Notes: generated by a model from the sequence alone, not told the origin. A stretch of DNA of 64,000 nucleotides from CAWFPR01 sp963817635 (GCA_963817635.1 CAWFPR010000020.1:84507-148506); one strand, 5' to 3'. Positions 25,807 through 36,718 are shown, counted from the stretch's first letter. Numbers and translations: made by a program.

Positions 25807-27391
25807 TCAGGCGCGGGGAAGTTCGACCGTATAGAGGATCTTCCCGGACAGGTCGTGCAGCTTGACCGTCATGGCCAGCGTGCGCGCGTCGACGGTCAGC
25901 GTCCCGAAGAACTGAAGGCCCTCGCTCGGCGGACGGTTCGGCTTCGTCGCCGCGGTCGTCCCGGTGAACTTCACGTCCGGCCCGAACGTCCGGTCCAGCT
26001 CGTTCGGCGGGAACGTGCCGGCGTTGAGCGGGCCGGCGACGAACTCCCAGAACGGATCGAACTCGGTGAAGACCGCGCGCGACGGATCGTAGCGGTGCGC
26101 GGCGCAGTAGTGCACGTCGGCGGTCACCCACACGACGTTGCGGATGCGCCGATCGCGGATGAACGTCAGCAGGCTCGCGACCTCGAGCTCGCGGCCGAGC
26201 GGCGGGCCCTCGTCGGCGTTGGCGAACGCCTCGTAGTACGACGGCGGGTCCCGGACGACCAGGCCGATGGGCAGGTCGCTGGCGATCACCTTCCACGTGG
26301 CCCGGCTCGCGGCGAGGTTGCGCTTCAGCGACGCGAGCTGGGCGGCGCCGAACAGCGCCGACGACTCGTCGAGCACTCTCTGGCGGTTCGCCGAATTCGG
26401 CCCCCGATAGCTGCGCAGATCCAGCGCGAAAATCTCGACGTGCGGGCCGTAGGTCAGGTTGCGGTAGACGCGGTCCGGATTGTCCGGATTGAGCGGCAGC
26501 GGATTGTACTCGGCAAACGCCCGCCGCGCGCGCGCCGCGAGGAGCGCCATGCTCTTCTCGTGGTACCGCGCGTCGCGATCGAGGCTGCGCTCCCAGGTAC
26601 CAGTTGTCGCGCACCTCGTGGTCGTCCCACATGACGACCTGCGGCACTTCGGCGTTGAATCGCCGCATGTGGTCGTCGAGCAGGTTGTACTGGTAGTTCC
26701 CGCGGAAGTCGTCGATCGTCTCGGCCGCGTGCGACTTGGCCGGCGTCACGATGTTCTTCCACACCGTCCCGTCGTCCAGCGGCACTTCGGCGGCGAGCGG
26801 CTGGTCGGCGTAGATGGTGTCGCCGGCGTTGATGAACACGTCCGGCTGCGCGGCGCGCATCGTCTCGTAGAGGCGAAGACCGCCCCACTCGGGATTGATG
26901 CCCCAGCCCTGGCCGACGGTGTCGGCCGACCAGGCGATGGTGACATTGCGCGAAGCGTCGCCGGGCGTCTGGAAGCTGCCCGCGGCCGGCAGGCTCCACC
27001 GGCGGATGTCAGCGAGATCCTGGAAGAGCACGCGGTAGAAGATCCGCTGGCCCGGCGGCAGGTCCGTCAGGGCCACGCGGGCAGTGAAATCGGATGTATC
27101 GAGCGCGGCCGGCCCCTCGACGCGCAGGGGATGGGCGAATCGATCGGAGGTGTCGTACTCGACGAACATGCGGGCCGCGCGATCGGCGCGGCTCCAGATG
27201 ACGGCACGCCCGCCGGTCACATCGCCCGCGGCGACGCCCTGCGGAATCGCGGGACGCGACGATTCCTGGACGACGAGCGCCGGCGCCCGGCCGAAACCGG
27301 CGGCCCGGACGGACGGCACCAGGCATGATGCGGCCCCGAGCGCGAGCGAACGCCGGAAGAACGCCCGGCGATCGATCCGCACCGGGGCCAT
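25807..27391 (-). CDS. PhoD-like alkaline phosphatase/phosphodiesterase, one frameshift
   Basis: About 527 residues once an extra C near 26597 is removed. A Tat signal is present ('RRAFFRRSLALGAA', residues about 8-21). An Ig-like N-terminal domain follows, then the metal-binding core: 'IAWSADTVGQG', 'DVFINAGDTIYADQP', 'VVMWDDHEVRDNWY' and, near the end, 'VWVTADVHYCAAHRYDP'. The break comes right after 'DNWY', where GTAC-C-TGG should be GTAC-TGG to give 'WYWERSLDRD'. Exported, Ca/Fe-dependent enzyme for phosphate esters. It starts two bases after the stop of the P1 peptidase, so they form an operon. Confidence 0.87.
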
Positions 27392-27393
27392 GC

Positions 27394-28503
27394 TTATTTG
27401 ATCCTCGCCGGAACCGTTCCCAGTTCCTTCGCCGACGGCACGCCCGCCAGGGTCTCGGCCTTTGACACGGCGCGCACGATCGCTTCCGCCATCGCGTCGG
27501 CGGCCAGCGCTCCGACGATCGTGACGTTCGCCTGGCCGGTCCAGCGGCCGGTGGCGAGCGCGAACACGGTATCGCCGTCGCCCATCGTGTGCGACGGGGT
27601 GATGGCTCGCGCGAAGCCGTCGTCGGCCATCAGGGCGACGCGGTTCATTTCGGTCTTCGTGAGCTTCGCGTTGGTGGCGACGACGCCGATCGTCGTGTTC
27701 TCGCCCGCCCGCGGCGCGGCGCGCCGTCCGAAATCCCCGGAGCGGAGCAGCTTGCGCACGTCGGCGAGCCCCTTGCCGTCCTCGGTGCGCACGCCGGCCA
27801 CGACCTTCCCCGTCTCCGGATCGATGATGTCGCCGACGGCGTTCACCGCGACGATGGCGGCGACAATCAGGCCGTTCGGCAGCGTGATGGCGAAGCTGCC
27901 GAGCCCTCCCTTCATGGAGTGCCCGCCCATCTTCCCGACTGTCGCCCCGGTGCCGGCGCCGACATTGCCTTCGGCCACGGGCGCGTAGCTGGCGGCTTCT
28001 GCGGCCTTGTATCCGCACTCCGCCGTGGGGCGGACCTTCGGGTTGCCGCCGAAGCCGAGGTCGAACAGGATGGCGGACGGCACGATCGGGACGACGCCCG
28101 ATGCCCCGACGGGCCAGCCCATCTTGTGCTCCTCGAGCCACCGCACGGTGCCGGTCGCCGCGTCGAGCCCGTAGGCGCTGCCGCCGGAGAGCACGATCGC
28201 GTTGACGCGGTCGACCATGTTGAGGGGATCGAGGAGATCGGTCTCGCGCGTGCCGGGCGCGCCGCCCCGCTGCGACACGCCGCCGGCGACGCCGTCGCCG
28301 TCTACGAGGATGACGGTGCAGCCGGTGGGACGCTCACTGAGCGTGATCTGCCCGACCTTGATGCCCTGCACCTCGGTGAGGCCGCGGCCGCCGGTCGGCG
28401 CCAGCGGCGCGGGCGCGGCGCCCTGGGTGGCGGGGGCCTGCGCCCCCGCCGTGATTCCGATCGCCGAGGCGGCGGCCAGAGAGAGAAGCCATGGTGTTTT
28501 CAT
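27394..28503 (-). CDS. P1 family (S58, DmpA/NylC-like) self-processing hydrolase
   Basis: 369 residues with a signal peptide (about 1-22, ending 'GITAGA'). The body carries 'LSGGSAYGLDAATG', 'GAGTGATVGKMGG', 'MKGGLGSFA' and 'VNAVGDIIDPETG'. 'AGENTTIGVVATNAKLTK' near residue 265 fits the N/T autocleavage site that frees the catalytic Thr in NylC-type members, and 'SHTMGDGDTVFALATG' is the conserved end motif. Likely an exported peptidase/amidase acting on small amides. It is open in frame with the receptor gene upstream only because of a one-base shift there. Confidence 0.87.
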   Translation of the reverse strand: MKTPWLLSLAAASAIGITAGAQAPATQGAAPAPLAPTGGRGLTEVQGIKVGQITLSERPTGCTVILVDGDGVAGGVSQRGGAPGTRETDLLDPLNMVDRVNAIVLSGGSAYGLDAATGTVRWLEEHKMGWPVGASGVVPIVPSAILFDLGFGGNPKVRPTAECGYKAAEAASYAPVAEGNVGAGTGATVGKMGGHSMKGGLGSFAITLPNGLIVAAIVAVNAVGDIIDPETGKVVAGVRTEDGKGLADVRKLLRSGDFGRRAAPRAGENTTIGVVATNAKLTKTEMNRVALMADDGFARAITPSHTMGDGDTVFALATGRWTGQANVTIVGALAADAMAEAIVRAVSKAETLAGVPSAKELGTVPARIK

Positions 28504-28523
28504 GCGATCCACCTGCCAGGCGC

Positions 28524-31500
28524 TCAGAACAAGGTACTTGATCCCAAGCTGGACGACGCGTCCGTCCTGCGCGGACGTGATCCGGCCGAAGTTCGCAGTA
28601 TTGATCGCCCCGCTCGGGTTGTTGAAGCGCACCTGGTTGAAGACGTCGAACGCCTCGAGCCGCAGCTGGAGGCGCTGGGTGCCGGTGAACGGGATGTTCT
28701 TGAAGAGCGACAGGTCAGTCGACGCGAACCCGGGACCCCGTATCGTGTTGCGTCCGGCGTTGCCCGGACGCTCCCCGGTCGCGGCGAGCGGACGCGTCGT
28801 GAAGCACGCGGTGTCGAACCACTGGTCGATCGTGTGCGGTGCGCCGGCGTTCGGATCGCAGGTCGCGTCGGGCCGGTTGGTCAGGTACTGAATGCTCAGC
28901 TGCGAGTTCGTGGCCGACAGCGGGAACCCGGTCTGCGCCTGGACGATGCCGTTGACCTGCCAGCCGCCGATGAGGTGCCGCACGACAGGTCCCATGCCGC
29001 CTGGCGTCGGCAGCTCCGCGCCGAAGCTCAGGACGAACCGGTGGCGCACGTCGAAGAGCGCGTCGCCCCACTCGTAGTCGAGCGCGCGATCGAAGGACGC
29101 CTGGTCGCCGATGGTCACCGGCAGCACCGGGCGCGATTCGCCGCCGATGTTCAACCCCGACACGTGATCCTTCGCGTGGCCCAGCGTGTAGGAGGCCAGG
29201 AACGTCAGGCCGTGGCTCGCCCGCATCCTGAGGCTCGCCTGGAGCGAGTCGTATCGCGACCGGGCGGCCGAGAACGTCGGCCGCACCAGGGAATACGCGG
29301 GGAAGATCCGCGCGCCCGGCGCCGTCTGGCCCGGGGTGAAGACGCCCGGGTTCACCTCCATGAAGATCGGCAGGTGCCGGCCGCGCGACCCGACGTAGCC
29401 GATTTCGGCGCCGAGGTTGTCGCCGATCTGGTGCTGCACGGTCGCGTTGAAGTGATAGGCGTACGGCGTCTGGAAGTCCTCTCCCCAGCCGATGACGATC
29501 AGGCCGGGCGGGAACGCCGTCGGACCGCCGCTGATGGCGGAGAGCGGATTGCTCAGCGTGATGCTCGCCGGCGGCGCGTTCACCTCGACGAGCGGCGTGA
29601 AGGGCGGCGCCAGCACGCCGTTCTGGAAGAAGTCGCCCTGGCCGGCCAGCGCGTCGTAGAACATGCCCCAGGCGCCGCGGACCGTCGTCCGGCCGTTGCC
29701 CATCGGGTCCCACACGACGCCGAGGCGCGGCGCGAAGTTGTTCTTGTCGGTCGCGTACGTGCCGCGCGGCACGCCGGGATCGCCCGGGTAGACGAGCCCC
29801 GCGGGCGCGTCGGGGAAGCGCGTGGACTGCACGCCGGGGTGGAACGCGTTGAGCGCGTCGTTCTTGTCCACGAACGGCTGCGACAGCTCGTAACGCACGC
29901 CGGCGCTGACGGTCAGGTTGTGCGCGGTGCGCCACTCGTCCTGCGCGTAGGCTGCGTAGAGATAGCCGATGCCGTCCTGCGCCTGGTTCGTCGTCGTGCG
30001 GCGGAACTGCGACGGCAGGCCGAGCAGGAAGTCGGCGGCCGCGTTCCCCGAGTTCACGCCGTTGAACGTGAAGTCGCCGTTCGGGCGGTTGATGAACGCG
30101 ATCACCATGTGTTCCCTGCGGATGTCCGCGCCGAACTTCATGCTGTGCGAGCCGCGCGTCCACGTGAAGTCGTCGGTGAACTGGAACACCTCGTTGACGC
30201 GCTTGACGAACGGCTGCTGAGCATCGCCGAGCGTGAAGAAGCCGCTGACGCTGATCGACGCGAGCCCGGGCGCCAGCGCGTTCGTGTTCGGCACGTTGAT
30301 CCCGTAGTCCTCGTTCGCGAGGCCGGACGTCACCGCCGGGTGCGCGTCGATGCGGTTATAGGAGACGCGCGCCACGTTGATCGCATGCTGCGAGAGGATG
30401 AACGTGTGCGAGCCGAGGTAGTCGCTGAGCGTGGCCTTCGACGTGTTGCCGATCGCCTGCGTGACGGCCGGCGTGCTCGCGTCCGTCTTCGTCATCAGGA
30501 AGCGGCCGAGGATCGACTGGCGGTCGGTCATCCGGTAGTCGATGCGGATGCCGCCGTTGTCGCGGTTGTCGGTGGTCTCGGGTGACGCGATGTACCGATT
30601 GGCGCCGGAATTGGCGTGCGGGACGAAGTCCTCGATGAGCTGCAGCGCCGACTGACTGATCCGCCCCTGCGGAATCGTGTTGTTGTCGAATGGGAGCCCG
30701 GTGAGCGGATCGCGGATCGTCGTGCTCCCGAAATTGCCGGCGCGCTGCGCGTCGGTCAGGACGACGACGTTGGTCGTGTTCCCGCGCGTGTTCCGGTACC
30801 CCTCGTAGTAGCCGAACCCGAACAGCTTGTTGTGCACGACCGGCCCGCCCGCGCTGCCGCCGTACTGGTTCTGCCTGAGCTTGGGCTTGGCCTGCGATGC
30901 CGGCGCGAAGAAGTTGCGAGCCTGGAGCGCATCGTTCCGGTTGAACTCCCAGGCGGCGCCGTGCAGATCGTTGGTCCCCGCCCGCGTCACGACGTTGACG
31001 ACGGATCCGGAGTTGCGGCCGTACTCCGCGCTGTAGGAGTGCGTCTGGATCTTGAATTCCTGGATGGCGTCAGGGGGCGGCCGCATGACGAATCCGGTGT
31101 TGAACGTGTCGTTGTTGCTGGCGCCGTCGAGCAGGAAGTTGTTCGACTGGTTGCGCATGCCGTTGACGCTGAAGCCGGCGGTCGTCGCGCCGAAGCCGCC
31201 CGGTGTCGCGTCGCCGGCCGAGCCGCCGAGGCCAGGCGGCGGCGCGACGACGCCCGGGATGAGCGTGCCGAGCTGGGTGAAGTTGCGCCCGTTGAGCGGC
31301 AGCTCCTCGACCTTCTTTTCGTCGATGACCGTGCCCATCGAGGCGCTCGCGGTTTCCACGAGCGGCGCCTCGCCGGTCACGCGCACCGATTCCTCGACCT
31401 GTCCGACGGTGAGCCGGACGTCCACGCGCGACGTGCTCTCGACCGACACGCGGACGCCCTGCCGCACGGCGGTCCGGAATCCCTGCAGCGTCGCCGTGAC

Positions 31501-31740
31501 GGTGTAAGGACCGGGCTGCAGCAACGGGGCGCTGTAGAACCCGTCGCTGCCGGTCACGACCGTCCTCGCCTGCCCGGTCGCCGTGTTGGCGACCGCCACC
31601 GTTACGCCGGGCATCACGGCGCCCGACTCATCCGTCACGACGCCCGAGATGGTGCCTGTCGCCTGCGCGAACGCCGTCCCGGGCGCCAGCCATCCGGTTG
31701 CTGCGGTCAGCAGCACCAGCACGATCACATGCTTGCGCAT
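28524..31740 (-). CDS. Oar-like TonB-dependent outer membrane protein
   Basis: About 1071 residues. Signal peptide 1-25; then a carboxypeptidase regulatory-like domain ('GTISGVVTDESGAVMPGVTV'), the plug ('EELPLNGRNFTQLGTLIPGV') and a long beta-barrel ('NRYIASPETTDNRDNGGIRI', 'LRLEAFDVFNQVRFNNP'). These receptors import carbohydrates or other large substrates in Acidobacteria. The frame appears to continue into the P1 peptidase, but removing one C after GTAC near 28533 gives K-Y-L-F-stop, the expected C-terminus with terminal Phe. GAGGGAG lies before the ATG. It precedes the peptidase and PhoD-like genes on one strand. Confidence 0.88.
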
Positions 31741-31960
31741 TTCCGACTCCCTCGTTAACGGCGGGGCTCCCACACCCCGCCTGTCATCCGCCGTGGACTC
31801 CCCCGCCCACGCGCGCCGCCCGCCCTCCCGAGCGTATGAGGCGATCGGCCGTTTCGGTCCGTCTCAGGTCACTCCGCTGCTCCTCCGCTGTCTCGTGAAG
31901 CTGCCGCTTGTATCTGAAATCTGTCAGGTCTGTCAATCCGCGGTGGCTGCGTGCCGCGGC

Positions 31961-33238
31961 CTATGGCGACTCCGTGAGCTCGAGCACCGAGAGCGCCAGC
32001 ACTTTCGTGGCATTCACCAGGTCGTCGATGCCGCACCATTCGTCCGGCTGGTGGGCCAGGTCGAGGATCCCCGGTCCGTAGGCCACGCAGTTGGGGATGC
32101 CGGCGATCCGATCTATGTGCTTCTGGTCGTAGGTGCCGGGGCTGGCGGCCTCGGTCGCGGGCCGGCCCAGGATGCGCTGAATGCCGCGCGCGAGCGAAGC
32201 CACGAGCGGCGATCCGTCCGGTGTGCGGACCGGATGCACGACCATCAGATCGCGCAGTTCACAGTCCATGCGCGGCACCTCGGCGGACGTCCGCGCGAGC
32301 AGCGCCTGGATCTCTGCCTTCGTCGCGTCGAACCCCTCTTCGAGCAGGAACCGCCGGTCGAACACGGCCCGGCAGAAATCCGCGACGCACGGGGTCTGGA
32401 TGCCGTCGACGGGCTGTCCGCCGGCAATCCCGTTGATGTTCAGGGTGGCATGACGCGCGCCCTCCGGCACGACCGGCACCTGCGTGGTGCGCGCGGCCAG
32501 CTGCGGCAGCAGCTCGCGGCGCATCGTGTCGAGGATGATGCCCATGTGTTCGATCGCGCTCACGCCGAGAAACGGCATGCTGCCGTGGCCGATGCGACCG
32601 TGTGTGGTCAGCTCGAACCAGTAGACGCCGCGGTGCCCGATGCAGATGCGGTCCACGTTGAGCGGTTCGGGGATGATGACGTAGTCCTGCCGCGCGGCGC
32701 TGAGGCGGCCGTGCTGCGCCAGCCACGCGACGCCGGCGAAGCCGCCGCTCTCCTCGTCGACGGTGCCGCTGATTTCAATCGACCCGTTGAGCGCCACGCC
32801 GGCCCGGCGGATCGCCTCGGCGGCGTACACGGCGGCGGCGATGCCGGCCTTCATGTCGCAGGATCCGCGTCCGTAGATCCGGCCGTCGCGGACGTCCCCG
32901 CCGAACGGATCGACCGTCCAGCCCGAACCGGCCGGCACGACGTCGAAGTGGCCGTTGAGGTGGACGGCCGGGCGCGGCGCGCGGCCTCGGCGGAGCCCGA
33001 CCACGTTGACCCGCGGGTGGGTGGTGGTGTGTTCGGGCCGGCCGACCGCGGGGTGGTACTCGACCTCGAACCCGCCGGCCTCGAGCCGGTCGCCAATCAG
33101 CCGCGCGCACTCCTCGTACGCCTCGCCGGGCGGATTCACCGTCGGCACGCGGATGAGGTCGGACGTGAACGCCACCATCTCGTCGGCGGCGTCGTCCACG
33201 GCGCCGAGGACGCGGTCGATCGCGGACGACGAAATCAT
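31961..33238 (-). CDS. M20 family amidohydrolase (ArgE/DapE-like)
   Basis: 425 residues. Metal site residues appear in 'HLNGHFDVVPAG' (His, Asp), 'YGRGSCDMKAG' (bridging Asp), 'TVDEESGG' (catalytic and ligand Glu) and 'GTYDQKHI' near the end; the dimerisation domain begins around 'GVYWFELTTHGRIGHGSMPF'. It cleaves acyl groups from amino acids or related amides; exact substrate unknown. The gene is divergent from the SSS symporter and probably shares the control region 33239-33442. 31741-31960 in front of its stop has no gene. Confidence 0.86.
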   Translation of the reverse strand: MISSSAIDRVLGAVDDAADEMVAFTSDLIRVPTVNPPGEAYEECARLIGDRLEAGGFEVEYHPAVGRPEHTTTHPRVNVVGLRRGRAPRPAVHLNGHFDVVPAGSGWTVDPFGGDVRDGRIYGRGSCDMKAGIAAAVYAAEAIRRAGVALNGSIEISGTVDEESGGFAGVAWLAQHGRLSAARQDYVIIPEPLNVDRICIGHRGVYWFELTTHGRIGHGSMPFLGVSAIEHMGIILDTMRRELLPQLAARTTQVPVVPEGARHATLNINGIAGGQPVDGIQTPCVADFCRAVFDRRFLLEEGFDATKAEIQALLARTSAEVPRMDCELRDLMVVHPVRTPDGSPLVASLARGIQRILGRPATEAASPGTYDQKHIDRIAGIPNCVAYGPGILDLAHQPDEWCGIDDLVNATKVLALSVLELTESP

Positions 33239-33442
33239 GGGTGGCGACAATTACAGGAAACGTGCACCGTTGTCAAACATCCGCGGGTCAAGTAGGATCG
33301 CGGCTCGCCATCGTGCCGCCAGACGATCGCCCCGGCCCACCGTCCGCCGCCGAGCGCACGCGCACCTCGCACTGGTGGTTCAATCCGTCGGACGCCGAGG
33401 CCGTCCTCCTCTGGATCAACACGCCGCCGACGTTCTGATGCC

Positions 33443-34855
33443 GTGAACCTCGACCTCGCACTCCTCATCGTGTATTCGATCGCGCTGACCGCCGGCGGCG
33501 TGTGGGTGTCGCGCAGCGTGCGCGGCAGCGGCGATTTCTTCGTCGCGGGGCGGACGCTGTCGGCGCCGCTCATCTTCGCGACCGTGCTGGCGTCCAACAT
33601 CGGCGCCGGCACGACCGTGGGGGCGACGGGGCTCGCCTACGAGCAGGGGATCTCGGCGTGGTGGTGGAACGGATCGGCGGCGATTGGCTCGTTCGCGCTC
33701 GCGTTCTGGATCGGCCCGCGCATGTGGCGCCTGGCCTCGGACCATGGCTTCTACACGGCCGGCGACTTCCTGGAGTTCCGCTACAACGCCACCGTGCGGG
33801 GCGTGGTCGGCAGCTTCATCTGGCTCGGCACGCTCGCCATCCTCGCCGGGCAGCTCATCGCCGGCGCCGCGGTGCTGAGCGTCGTCGCCGGCGTGCCGAA
33901 GGACGCTGGCGTCGTGATTGGCGCCCTCGTCATGACGGTCTACTTCGTCGCCGGCGGGCTCCTCAGCTCCGCCTGGGTGAACCTCTTCCAGCTCATCGTC
34001 CTCATCGCCGGGTTCCTCCTCGCAATGCCGCTGCTCTATGCGGGCGTCGGCGGCGCGCCGGCGTTCGCGAACCTGACGGCGCCGCAGCCCGGCTACTGGG
34101 ACATCATGTATTCGACCGGGTCGGGCATGTCCGGCTGGGCCATGCTCGCGGTGCTGACGCCGGCCTTCATGATTTCTCCGGGCCTGCTCCAGAAAGCCTA
34201 CGGCGCGAGGGACGAGCGCGCCGTGCGGCTCGGGATCGGACTCCAGGGAGGCGCGCAGATGATCTTCGCGTGCATCCCGGTGTTCTTCGGCCTGGCCGCG
34301 CGCGCCGCCCACCTCGAGATCGCCAGTCCCAACCTCGTCCTGCCGACGGTGCTGGCGACGCAGCTGCCGGCGCTCCTCGGCGCGCTGGCGCTCGCCGCCG
34401 TGTTCTCGGCCGAGGTGAGCACGTGCGACGCGATCCTGTTCATGCTGTCGACGTCGCTGTCGAAGGACCTGTACAAGCGTTTCGTCAACCCGGCCGCCGA
34501 CGATCGGCGGGTGCTGCTGGTTGCGCGGCTGGCCGCGGTGGCGGGCGCCCTGGCCGGGATCGTGCTCGCGATCCAGCTGCAGACCGTGATCGGCGCGCTC
34601 GGCATCTTCTATTCTCTGCTGAGCGTCAGCCTGTTCGTCCCGGTCATCGGCGGTCTCGTCACGCGGCGTGCCGGGCCGGCCGAGGCGCTGGCGGCGATGG
34701 GCGCCGGCATCGCCACGCTCCTGTTCTTCACCTATTCGTCCGGCGGGCGGGGCTACGGTCTGCTGAACCCGAACCTGCTCGGCCTCGCGGCAGCGGCGCT
34801 GGCATTCGTCGTGGTCATGGTGGCCCGGCGGCTGGGAGTCATGGAGAGACAATGA
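33443..34855 (+). CDS. sodium:solute symporter (SSS family)
   Basis: 470 residues and about 13 membrane helices. 'FVAGRTLSAPLIFATVLASNIGAGTTVGATGLAY' region (residues about 32-65) is the SSS core with the sodium site, and 'LAAVFSAEVSTCDAILFMLSTSLSKDLY' holds the second conserved segment. The GTG start lies just after a short open frame of doubtful value. Its stop overlaps the SDR start (ATGA), so substrate uptake and oxidation are coupled. Substrate not determinable; the neighbours suggest a hydroxy acid or amino-alcohol. Confidence 0.88.
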   Translation: MNLDLALLIVYSIALTAGGVWVSRSVRGSGDFFVAGRTLSAPLIFATVLASNIGAGTTVGATGLAYEQGISAWWWNGSAAIGSFALAFWIGPRMWRLASDHGFYTAGDFLEFRYNATVRGVVGSFIWLGTLAILAGQLIAGAAVLSVVAGVPKDAGVVIGALVMTVYFVAGGLLSSAWVNLFQLIVLIAGFLLAMPLLYAGVGGAPAFANLTAPQPGYWDIMYSTGSGMSGWAMLAVLTPAFMISPGLLQKAYGARDERAVRLGIGLQGGAQMIFACIPVFFGLAARAAHLEIASPNLVLPTVLATQLPALLGALALAAVFSAEVSTCDAILFMLSTSLSKDLYKRFVNPAADDRRVLLVARLAAVAGALAGIVLAIQLQTVIGALGIFYSLLSVSLFVPVIGGLVTRRAGPAEALAAMGAGIATLLFFTYSSGGRGYGLLNPNLLGLAAAALAFVVVMVARRLGVMERQ

Positions 34856-35649
34856 GTACGAAAAAACATATCTTCGACCTGTCGGGAAAGATCGCGGTCG
34901 TCGTGGGCGGTGGATCGGGCATCGGCGAGGCCGTCACGATCGGGGCGGCGGAGCTCGGGGCCAGCGTGATCTGCCTCGATATCAAACAGGACGAGGCGGC
35001 GCGGGTCGCAGCAATCGCGTCGAGCAAAGGCGGCCAGTGCACCGCCGGCGCGCTCGACATCAGGGATTCGGCCGCGGTCGATCGACTGTTCGCGCAGGTG
35101 GCGCAGGATCACGGCAGCCTCGACATCGTCGTCTCCACGCCCAGCATCAACGTGCGCAAGAAGATCCTCGACTACCAGGACGAGGAGTTCGCGCGCGTTC
35201 TCGAGCTGAACATGAAGGGCAACTTCAACGTGCTGCGCGGCGCCGGGCGCGTGATGACGGCGCAGGGACGCGGCAGCATCATCCTCTTCTCGTCGATCCG
35301 CTCGCTCGTCGTCGAGCCAGGCCAGTCGGCATATGCGGCGACCAAGGCCGGGATCCTGCAGATGGCGCGCGGCGCGGCATCGGAGTTCGGCAAGTTCGGC
35401 GTGCGCGTGAACTGCGTGGGCCCAGGCGTAATCGAAACGCCGCTGACCGCGCCCATCAAGAACAACAAGGCGTGGTTCGAAGCCTACAGCGCCAAGAGCA
35501 TCTTCAACCGCTGGGGGACCCCCGAGGAGATGGTCGGCCCGACGCTGTTCCTTGCGTCGGATGCGGCAAGCTACGTCACTGGCACTATCATTTACGCTGA
35601 TGGTGGCTGGCTCGCGCAGGACGGCCGGTTCACGCCGCCGGGGATGTAA
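34852..35649 (+). CDS. SDR family oxidoreductase
   Basis: 265 residues. The nucleotide-binding 'VVVGGGSGIGEAV' (about 16-28), Asp at the second strand end ('ICLDIKQ', suggesting NAD preference), catalytic Ser in 'ILFSSIRSL', and 'YAATKAG' with Tyr and Lys are all present. The usual NNAG segment is replaced by 'VVSTPSINV', a known variation in some subfamilies. The SSS gene overlaps upstream and the dehydrogenase follows directly, so a three-gene catabolic operon is clear. Confidence 0.9.
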   Translation: MSTKKHIFDLSGKIAVVVGGGSGIGEAVTIGAAELGASVICLDIKQDEAARVAAIASSKGGQCTAGALDIRDSAAVDRLFAQVAQDHGSLDIVVSTPSINVRKKILDYQDEEFARVLELNMKGNFNVLRGAGRVMTAQGRGSIILFSSIRSLVVEPGQSAYAATKAGILQMARGAASEFGKFGVRVNCVGPGVIETPLTAPIKNNKAWFEAYSAKSIFNRWGTPEEMVGPTLFLASDAASYVTGTIIYADGGWLAQDGRFTPPGM

Positions 35650-36705
35650 ATGACAAAAAAGAAGCATAAGGTGGCGGTGATCGCGGGGGACGGCATCGGC
35701 AACGAGGTCATCCCGGCGGGGATCGACGTCATCGAAAAGGCGGCGCCCGGCGCGTGCACGTTCGTCGAGTTCCCGTGGGGCTGCGACTTCTACCGGCGCA
35801 CCGGACACATGATGGACGCCGACGGGTTCGATCGGCTCCGCGAGTTCGACGTCATCTACCTCGGGGCGATCGGCGATCCGGCGGTGCCGGACCACGTGTC
35901 GGTCTGGGAGCTGATCCTCCCGATCCGCCAGCGCTTCGACCAGTACGTCAACCTCCGGCCGATGCGCCTGCTGCCCGGCGTTCCGGGGCCGCTCGCGGGC
36001 CGCACGCCGCGCGACATCGACATGATCTGCGTGCGCGAGAATTCCGAGGGAGAGTACTCGGGATTCGGCGGACGGCTGCACGTCGGCTCGCCCGCCGAAG
36101 TCGCCGAGCAGACCAGCATCTTCACTCGGCGCGGGGTCGAGCGGATCGCCTCCTACGCCTTCGAGCTGGCGGCGAAGCGCCCGCGCAAGCGGCTGGCGAG
36201 CGCCACGAAGTCCAACGCCATGCAGCACACGATGGTGCTCTGGGACGAAGCCGTCGAGGCGGTTGCCGCAGACTATCCCACCGTGGAGTGGCGGAAGTAC
36301 CACGTGGACGCCCTGGCGGCGCGCATGGTCACCGATCCGGCGAGCGTGGACGTGATCGTCGCGTCGAACCTGTTCGGCGACATCCTCACCGACCTGGGCG
36401 CGGCAGTGTCGGGCAGCCTCGGCGTGGCGCCCGGCGCGAACATCAACCCCGAACGGGAGTATCCCTCGATGTTCGAGCCGATTCACGGATCGGCGCCCGA
36501 CATTGCCGGCAAGGGGATTGCGAACCCGGTCGGCGCGATCTGGGCCGGAGCGATGATGCTGGATCACCTCGGCGAGACAGGAGCCCACGACCGCATCATC
36601 AAGGCGATCGAACAGGTGCTCGGCGGTGGCGGAGCGCGGACGCCGGATCTCGGCGGGCGTGCCACGACGAAGGAAGCGGCCGCCGCGATCGCGTCGGCGC
36701 TGTAA
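35650..36705 (+). CDS. tartrate dehydrogenase/decarboxylase-like (isocitrate/isopropylmalate dehydrogenase family)
   Basis: 351 residues. 'VIAGDGIGNEVIPAG' begins the fold; 'CVRENSEGEYSGFGGRLH' and 'VAEQTSIFTRRGVERI' are hallmarks of the tartrate/malate dehydrogenase branch; the metal Asp residues are in 'VDALAARMV' and 'NLFGDILTDLGAA', with 'EPIHGSAPDIAGKGIANP' closing the site. It oxidises and decarboxylates 2-hydroxy acids with NAD and Mn. It starts directly at the end of the SDR gene with no gap. Confidence 0.88.
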   Translation: MTKKKHKVAVIAGDGIGNEVIPAGIDVIEKAAPGACTFVEFPWGCDFYRRTGHMMDADGFDRLREFDVIYLGAIGDPAVPDHVSVWELILPIRQRFDQYVNLRPMRLLPGVPGPLAGRTPRDIDMICVRENSEGEYSGFGGRLHVGSPAEVAEQTSIFTRRGVERIASYAFELAAKRPRKRLASATKSNAMQHTMVLWDEAVEAVAADYPTVEWRKYHVDALAARMVTDPASVDVIVASNLFGDILTDLGAAVSGSLGVAPGANINPEREYPSMFEPIHGSAPDIAGKGIANPVGAIWAGAMMLDHLGETGAHDRIIKAIEQVLGGGGARTPDLGGRATTKEAAAAIASAL

Positions 36706-36718
36706 GGCGCTCTAACCG

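Noticed and set aside
25379..28141. 920-residue frame running through array B and the PhoD-like gene
   Set aside because: Part is antisense to or out of frame with the P1 peptidase and part is translated repeat; the PhoD-like gene proper ends at 25807.
27589..30585. 998-residue plus-strand open frame opposite the receptor
   Set aside because: Composition is Arg/Ala/Gly-rich as expected for the antisense of a GC-rich gene and no domain is recognisable.
27394..31773. Single 1459-residue open frame as a receptor-peptidase fusion
   Set aside because: A signal peptide lies in the middle and one extra C after GTAC accounts for the missing receptor stop; two separate genes fit both families.
33241..33438. 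65-codon plus-strand open frame before the symporter
   Set aside because: The end ('HWWFNPSDAEAVLLWINTPP') is curious, but the frame lies in the divergent control region with no ribosome site or family match; left out for lack of support.
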